Below are positions 4,702 to 7,844 of a stretch of 7,844 nucleotides of DNA, in pieces; the stretch's first letter is position 1, and every line of letters begins with the position of its first letter. The stretch is from positions 1 to 7,844 of the forward strand of contig CAKRCJ010000098.1 of assembly GCA_934307185.1 (NCBI GenBank), in the 5' to 3' direction. The translations under genes and the position numbers were made by a program. This DNA is from an uncultured Roseburia sp. (lineage in GTDB: Bacteria > Bacillota > Clostridia > Lachnospirales > Lachnospiraceae). Below the pieces are notes generated by a model. That model saw only the letters and a list, made by a program, of their open reading frames with translations, had not been told where the DNA came from and did not search any database.

Positions 4702-6009
4702 TTGAAGCGAACAATTAGTTTTATGACAGGAAAAGGTTCTGTTAATCATAACAGCAGAAAGTTCCATGCAAAAAATATAGATTCGGAAAGAAGTTATCTG
4801 AATGTAGAATACTGTAACGAAGATGTCAAAGACGTGTATCACGAATTGTTTGATGAAGCTCTTGTTCGATATAATGAGAAGCAGACCAGAAGTGACCGTA
4901 AGATTGATGATTATTATGATAAAATTTGTTTCGGCAAACAGGAGAAACCGTTTCATGAAATCATTCTGCAAATCGGAGATAAAGACAATATGGGAGCGAC
5001 AACAGAAAACGGACAGCTTGCTGCAAAGGTGCTTGATGAATATATGCGTGATTTTCAAAGACGGAATCCTACGCTACGGGTATTTTCTGCGTACTTGCAC
5101 ATGGATGAAGCGACACCGCATCTGCATATTGATTTTGTACCATATACGACAGGAAGCAAAAGAGGACTCGATACAAGAGTTTCTTTGAAACAGGCGTTAT
5201 CGGCTCTTGGGTTTAAAGGAGGCACCAGAAGCGAAACAGAATTAAATCAATGGGTACAGCATGAGAAAAAACAGCTTGCGGAAATTATGTTGGAACGTGG
5301 GATTGAATGGGAACAGAAAGGTACACATGAAAAGCATTTATCAGTTTTGGACTTTAAGAAAAAGGAACGGGCAAAGGAAGTTGCGGAGTTGGAAGCGAAA
5401 AAAGAAAGTCTGGAAGAACATAATGTTGCCATACTGGAAATCAGTGAAAAGTGGTTGGGAGAATTGGAGAATCTTGAACAGGAGATTCACTCCGCACAGG
5501 AAATTCGTGAGGAAGCAGATAAAAAAGCAGAAGTGGCTAAGAAAGAAGCGGCAAGATATGAGAAAAAACTGGTGGAGATTGCTCCTATGGTAAAGGATAT
5601 GGAGCGATTTGCAGTTAAGTATTCGTATGATCCAGAGGAAGTGCTGCCGGAAGCCGGAACATTGGAAAGCGGAAAGTCTTATAGAGAGAAAAAGGCAAAG
5701 CCACTGATTGAAAAAATCATAACGGTTCTGCGGTCTGTGTATCGGGCGTACTTGGATATTTCCAGAAATTATAACGATTTGCAAAGGTCATGTGAACGAG
5801 CATGGAACAAGGTTAATGCGCTTTCTCAATATGTAGAAAAACTTAGGGACGAAAATATTGAAATGAAAGAAAAACTAAAGGATGTTCAATATTTATATCG
5901 AGTTATGGGAAAAGAAAAGGTAAATAAAATTATTCAGCAAGGGAAAGAAGCGGAAACAATAGAGAAGATGAAAAGGCAGGCACAAAGAAGAACTCAATGG
6001 GAAAGATAA
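4702..6009 (+). CDS. mobV: MobV-family relaxase (plasmid recombination/mobilization enzyme, Mob_Pre)
   Basis: A 435-residue relaxase that should nick oriT, bind the 5' end of the transferred strand and pilot it through a helper conjugation channel. The N-terminal domain (1-about 215) carries the motif NHNSR (15-19) and the metal-binding signature HMDEATPHLH (133-142), the HxDExTPHxH form typical of MobV/Pre proteins. About 219-292 is a long, strongly charged coiled coil, with a second helical stretch near 383-405 (LRDENIEMKEKLKDV), fitting dimerisation or relaxosome contact. The start is TTG 4702, with AGAAGGG 7 bases upstream; the sequence from there matches the usual MKRTISFMTGKGS beginning. 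Length is in the normal range. No coupling protein is encoded, so transfer depends on another element. The oriT candidate lies directly upstream. Confidence 0.93.
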   Translation: MKRTISFMTGKGSVNHNSRKFHAKNIDSERSYLNVEYCNEDVKDVYHELFDEALVRYNEKQTRSDRKIDDYYDKICFGKQEKPFHEIILQIGDKDNMGATTENGQLAAKVLDEYMRDFQRRNPTLRVFSAYLHMDEATPHLHIDFVPYTTGSKRGLDTRVSLKQALSALGFKGGTRSETELNQWVQHEKKQLAEIMLERGIEWEQKGTHEKHLSVLDFKKKERAKEVAELEAKKESLEEHNVAILEISEKWLGELENLEQEIHSAQEIREEADKKAEVAKKEAARYEKKLVEIAPMVKDMERFAVKYSYDPEEVLPEAGTLESGKSYREKKAKPLIEKIITVLRSVYRAYLDISRNYNDLQRSCERAWNKVNALSQYVEKLRDENIEMKEKLKDVQYLYRVMGKEKVNKIIQQGKEAETIEKMKRQAQRRTQWER

Positions 6010-6059
6010 AAGCCTTTACGGAATCGTAGAATGTGTTTATAATTAAGAAAAGATTTTGT

Positions 6060-6096
6060 ATAAGCAGAGAGAGGATACTGTCCTCTCTTTACTTAT
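6060..6096 (+). terminator. Long hairpin after the relaxase gene
   Basis: Bases 6060-6075 pair with 6081-6096 (ATAAG...AGAGAGGA with TCCTCTCT...CTTAT): 16 positions with one mismatch and one wobble, and a 5-base loop. No clean U-run follows (ATATTATACC), so it is a weak or factor-assisted terminator, or an mRNA 3' stabiliser. It separates the mobilization operon from the cargo operon. Confidence 0.5.
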
Positions 6097-6128
6097 ATTA
6101 TACCATAAAAATCAAGAATTTTAAAGAC

Positions 6129-6157
6129 TGGAAATGCCATTTAGCTGGTGCTATACT
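6129..6157 (+). promoter_or_regulatory. Extended -10 promoter for the cargo operon
   Basis: TGGAAA (6129-6134) and TATACT (6152-6157) are 17 bases apart, and TGC directly precedes the -10 box, giving an extended -10. Transcription would begin near 6164 and reach the AGGGGGGA ribosome binding site at 6178-6185. A short inverted pair CTATC/GATAG (6159-6163, 6175-6179) spans the expected start. Confidence 0.55.
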
Positions 6158-6191
6158 GCTATCACTAATAAAGCGATAGGGGGGATTAACA

Positions 6192-6725
6192 TTGGAAAAA
6201 GAGTGGATTCTTATGGTACAGCAGCAGAATCAATTAGGGAACTTGTTGAAAACTAATCAGAAAACAGAAAAATTCGGACTTTCTATAAGCGAACAAGATG
6301 CGGAAATGATTTTGCAGGAGAGAAAGAACGCTCTGCAAGAACAGAAAAGAATTGAATTCGGGGAAGGAATTGTTCAAAAAATTATCTATGAGTTCTGTGA
6401 TTCAGACTACATTGACCAAAACAACTATGTCAATACGATTATCCGCCTTCAAGAAATTTTTTATCTTTATAAAAATGAAATGAATGATGAAATTACTGAC
6501 GATGAGCTATTGCATTTTATGAAAGAGCAATTTGATAATGTGTGCTTTGGTGATATGGAATATTTGGAAGGAACATGTCTTTCCATATTTGCACAGGCAA
6601 TTCGAGCTGGTTATAGAGGATTTCAAAAAACAGAGGGACGACAAGAGTATGAGCAATTTGATGAGGTGCAGCGTTGGGATTACGAGTTGTATCTTGAAGC
6701 TCTGAAAAATTTGTGTTGGGAGTAA
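6192..6725 (+). CDS. DUF6323-like protein, first gene of cargo operon, function unknown
   Basis: A 177-residue soluble, mostly helical protein. I recognise it as resembling the DUF6323 family of Clostridia, from KFGLSISEQDAEMILQERK (about 27-45), IEFGEGIVQKIIYEFCDSDY (about 54-73), TDDELLHFMKEQFD and EYLEGT. This is a memory match, not a search. No nuclease, protease, kinase or nucleotide-binding motif, signal peptide or membrane segment is visible. TTG 6192 is the start, 6 bases after a strong AGGGGGGA site. The C-terminal 25 residues (KTEGRQEYEQFDEVQRWDYE...) are highly charged. Three bases separate its stop from the TTG start of the partner gene, so the two are co-translated. With its own promoter and place beside attR, this is cargo rather than transfer machinery. 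Function is unknown. Confidence 0.7.
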   Translation: MEKEWILMVQQQNQLGNLLKTNQKTEKFGLSISEQDAEMILQERKNALQEQKRIEFGEGIVQKIIYEFCDSDYIDQNNYVNTIIRLQEIFYLYKNEMNDEITDDELLHFMKEQFDNVCFGDMEYLEGTCLSIFAQAIRAGYRGFQKTEGRQEYEQFDEVQRWDYELYLEALKNLCWE

Positions 6726-6728
6726 AGG

Positions 6729-7589
6729 TTGACTATGGATTACGGAATGAGTGAATTAGTACCGATTGTGGGGAAGCTGGCGGAAAAATATACAGGACAT
6801 GAGCATACTTCAATAAGCTACGAGAAGGCAGAACAGTTAATGGAGGCAGTTTTATACTGTATTTGTGAGACAGAAAAGGAAAATACGGAATTCGCTGTTC
6901 AAGGAGAAAAATTGGATGTTGAAAGAGTATATTTACTCGGAAAACATCTTGTAGAGGAAAAAGTTAAAAAAAGTCTGGAGTTATACAATCGCATTTCTGC
7001 GGAGTTTTGTGATTATGGTAATTTCTGTTTGCAAAATATTTTTTTTAAAGATTTACCGTATTTTTTTGAACATTATAATTATCAGTTCGCTCCTCAAGAT
7101 ACAATGATTATTATAAATTATTCAACATGGAACGATGTTTCCAGTGATAAGGGGATTGATAAAATCTGGAACTTTTTGCAATCTGTTTTGTTGGAACAAA
7201 AGTTTTTACAGGCTTTCCCGAAACAAGAGATATATCGTATTTTGATAAAGTACGATATTGCAAATGAAGGGGAAGCAGAGAATTTGTGCGAGATTATTTT
7301 ACGCACTATAATGATGAATATTTTCTTGGGAAAATATCCTTTAGATTCTGAGTTCACAAAAGAGGATTGTATTAGGCTGCAGGAATTGTTCAAAGGCACG
7401 AGAGAAGATGAGATAGAAAAACAATTTCAAAAAATAGTACAGAAACTGGTAGAGAATTATTATGGTGGCGATGAGAAGCTGCAAGATTATTTGTGTATTG
7501 GTTTGAGAGATATGGCAGTTAGGACAAAGAATGCTGTTCAAAACGAAACGCTTATAGGCTATTTAAAAATAGACTGTACACTCTGGTAA
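6729..7589 (+). CDS. DUF6179-like protein, second gene of cargo operon, function unknown
   Basis: A 286-residue, predicted all-helical soluble protein that resembles DUF6179, which I recall occurring beside DUF6323 in Clostridia; the match is from memory. Visible landmarks are YGMSELVPIVGKLAEKYTG (about 5-23), SYEKAEQLMEAVLYCI (about 30-45), EEKVKKSLELYNRI (about 76-89), FKDLPYFFEHYNYQFAPQDT (about 106-125) and IDKIWNFLQSVLLEQKFL. No catalytic motif can be named. It may be shorter than some family members, but the ends look natural. TTG 6729 has GGGAG 6 bases upstream; ATG 6735, with AAAGG 6 bases upstream, is an equal alternative losing two residues. The gene is noticeably more AT-rich than the transfer genes, which suggests separate acquisition. 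It probably acts together with its partner, since they are three bases apart. Confidence 0.7.
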   Translation: MTMDYGMSELVPIVGKLAEKYTGHEHTSISYEKAEQLMEAVLYCICETEKENTEFAVQGEKLDVERVYLLGKHLVEEKVKKSLELYNRISAEFCDYGNFCLQNIFFKDLPYFFEHYNYQFAPQDTMIIINYSTWNDVSSDKGIDKIWNFLQSVLLEQKFLQAFPKQEIYRILIKYDIANEGEAENLCEIILRTIMMNIFLGKYPLDSEFTKEDCIRLQELFKGTREDEIEKQFQKIVQKLVENYYGGDEKLQDYLCIGLRDMAVRTKNAVQNETLIGYLKIDCTLW

Positions 7590-7608
7590 AATGTTCAAAA
7601 AGAGCATT
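7590..7608 (+). terminator. Weak hairpin after the cargo operon
   Basis: AATGTTC (7590-7596) pairs with GAGCATT (7602-7608) with one G-U wobble around an A5 loop, starting one base after the stop codon. The run that follows (GTTAATT) is a poor U-tract, so termination would be leaky. Confidence 0.3.
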
Positions 7609-7634
7609 GTTAATTCTGAAAACTTTGGTATAAT
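7607..7634 (+). promoter_or_regulatory. Orphan outward-facing promoter near attR
   Basis: TTGTTA (7607-7612) and a perfect TATAAT (7629-7634) are 16 bases apart, with TGG before the -10 box (extended -10). No open frame of note follows before the window ends. Transcripts would cross the arm sites, the 21-bp repeat and attR and probably stop at the guaA terminator at 7782-7826. This would give an RNA of about 185 bases, or, in the excised circle, one reading across attP. Confidence 0.6.
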
Positions 7635-7641
7635 AAAAACG

Positions 7642-7659
7642 TGGCAACATTTTGGCAAC
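7642..7659 (+). repeat. Right integrase arm-type site pair (TGGCAAC x2)
   Basis: TGGCAAC at 7642-7648 and 7653-7659, spaced 11 bp as at 194-211 and in the same orientation. The bases between the two copies are also nearly the same (ATTT versus GATT). A likely integrase arm-binding pair about 120 bp from the attR core. Confidence 0.55.
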
Positions 7660-7722
7660 AGAAAATCAGTAAGCCAGAATAAATGATGTAATTGAAGTAA
7701 AAAACGGTGTGTATTTGTATAA

Positions 7723-7743
7723 AACTTAAACTAATATAGTTAA
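7723..7743. repeat. 21-bp repeat, copy 3, near attR
   Basis: AACTTAAA-N7-AGTTAA, matching copy 2 at 18 of 21 positions, 20 bp before the attR core and about 90 bp past the orphan promoter. A regulator site this far from the other two could link excision state to transcription, or bind a recombination factor. Confidence 0.55.
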
Positions 7744-7762
7744 GCGCAACGAAGGACACGCC

Positions 7763-7774
7763 GAGTTCGAATAA
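7763..7774 (+). other. attR core with displaced guaA tail
   Basis: GAGTTCGAATAA encodes Glu-Phe-Glu-stop, the apparent original 3' end of host guaA, now cut off from its gene by the insertion. It shares GAGTT exactly with attL at 123-127. Bases after it are host chromosome. Confidence 0.75.
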
Positions 7775-7781
7775 CGGATTA

Positions 7782-7826
7782 AAATGCCGAAAGCCTGTAT
7801 TTATGCGGGTTTCCGGCATTTGTTTT
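7782..7826 (+). terminator. Original guaA rho-independent terminator
   Basis: AAATGCCG (7782-7789) pairs with CGGCATTT (7814-7821); AAA (7790-7792) and TTT (7810-7812) extend the stem past one bulge, and TTTGTTTT follows. It sits 7 bases after the displaced guaA stop codon, as a native terminator would. Confidence 0.8.
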
Positions 7827-7844
7827 ATCAAATGGCTCTAGTTT

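Larger units (their letters stand above)
123..7767. mobile_element. Integrative and mobilizable element (IME) inserted in guaA 3' end
   Basis: The borders are set by the shared GAGTT inside the two guaA tails at 123 and 7763. Between them lie a tyrosine integrase, an excisionase-like protein, a MobC-like protein, a RepA-like helicase, a MobV relaxase with a hairpin-rich oriT candidate, a divergent XRE regulator and a two-gene cargo operon. There are no coupling protein or type IV secretion genes, so transfer would need a helper element; this makes it an IME rather than an ICE. Paired TGGCAAC arm-like sites occur near both ends. All core genes are open and show no frameshift, so the element looks potentially active. 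The exact crossover base is not resolvable, because only 5 bp are strictly identical at the two cores. Confidence 0.85.

Noticed and set aside
4678..5058. Minus-strand frame of 126 codons opposite the relaxase gene
   Set aside because: It is antisense to conserved MobV motifs, and its hydrophobic composition is a by-product of the A-rich coding strand. The other long minus-strand frames at 1350-1622, 1911-2294, 4363-4668, 5341-5784 and 7118-7399 fail likewise.
5261..5593. Second plus-strand frame inside the relaxase gene
   Set aside because: It is rich in Lys, Arg and Trp, as expected for a shifted reading of the coiled-coil codons, and has no start signal.
7610..7831. Minus-strand open frame of 73 codons across attR
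   Set aside because: It spans the element-chromosome junction, covers arm sites and a terminator, has no ribosome binding site and encodes a Phe/Ile-rich sequence typical of AT-rich non-coding DNA.

Overview
The window looks like a Lachnospiraceae-type Firmicute chromosome (gut Clostridia). The gene set, the strong AGGAGG-like ribosome binding sites, moderate-to-low GC and TTG starts all fit, though the genus cannot be read from the sequence. It holds one complete, compact integrative and mobilizable element (IME) of about 7.6 kb, inserted in the 3' end of guaA (GMP synthase). The last 43 codons of guaA open the window. The displaced original guaA tail (GAG TTC GAA TAA) and its terminator lie at the far right. 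The element supplies a synonymous replacement tail (GAG TTT GAG TGA) and a terminator-like copy, so GuaA stays intact.

Layout. 1-311: guaA end, attL, paired integrase arm sites and a strong bidirectional terminator. 327-854 (minus): XRE-family regulator. 855-1173: divergent control region with two good sigma-A promoters, a dyad over both -35 boxes, two copies of a 21-bp repeat, and a structured leader with two 9-codon mini-ORFs. 1174-3908 (plus): excisionase-like protein, tyrosine integrase, MobC/NikA-like ribbon-helix-helix protein and RepA-like hexameric helicase/ATPase, tightly packed or overlapping. 3909-4008: cluster of CGACGC motifs that may be an iteron or origin. 4009-4552: two small conserved-looking proteins of unknown function. 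4543-4700: array of hairpins, the best oriT candidate. 4702-6009: MobV-family relaxase. 6060-6157: hairpin and a new extended -10 promoter. 6192-7589: two-gene cargo operon that I recognise as DUF6323 plus DUF6179, function unknown. 7590-7844: orphan outward promoter, right arm sites, third 21-bp repeat, attR and the original guaA terminator.

How it should work (inference). The XRE protein probably controls the divergent promoters. Excisionase and integrase release the element. MobV with MobC processes oriT for transfer by a helper conjugative element, since no type IV secretion genes are present. The RepA-like helicase may replicate the circular form. The DUF6323/DUF6179 pair has its own promoter and sits in the cargo position next to attR. 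It is the most likely place for an undescribed function here.
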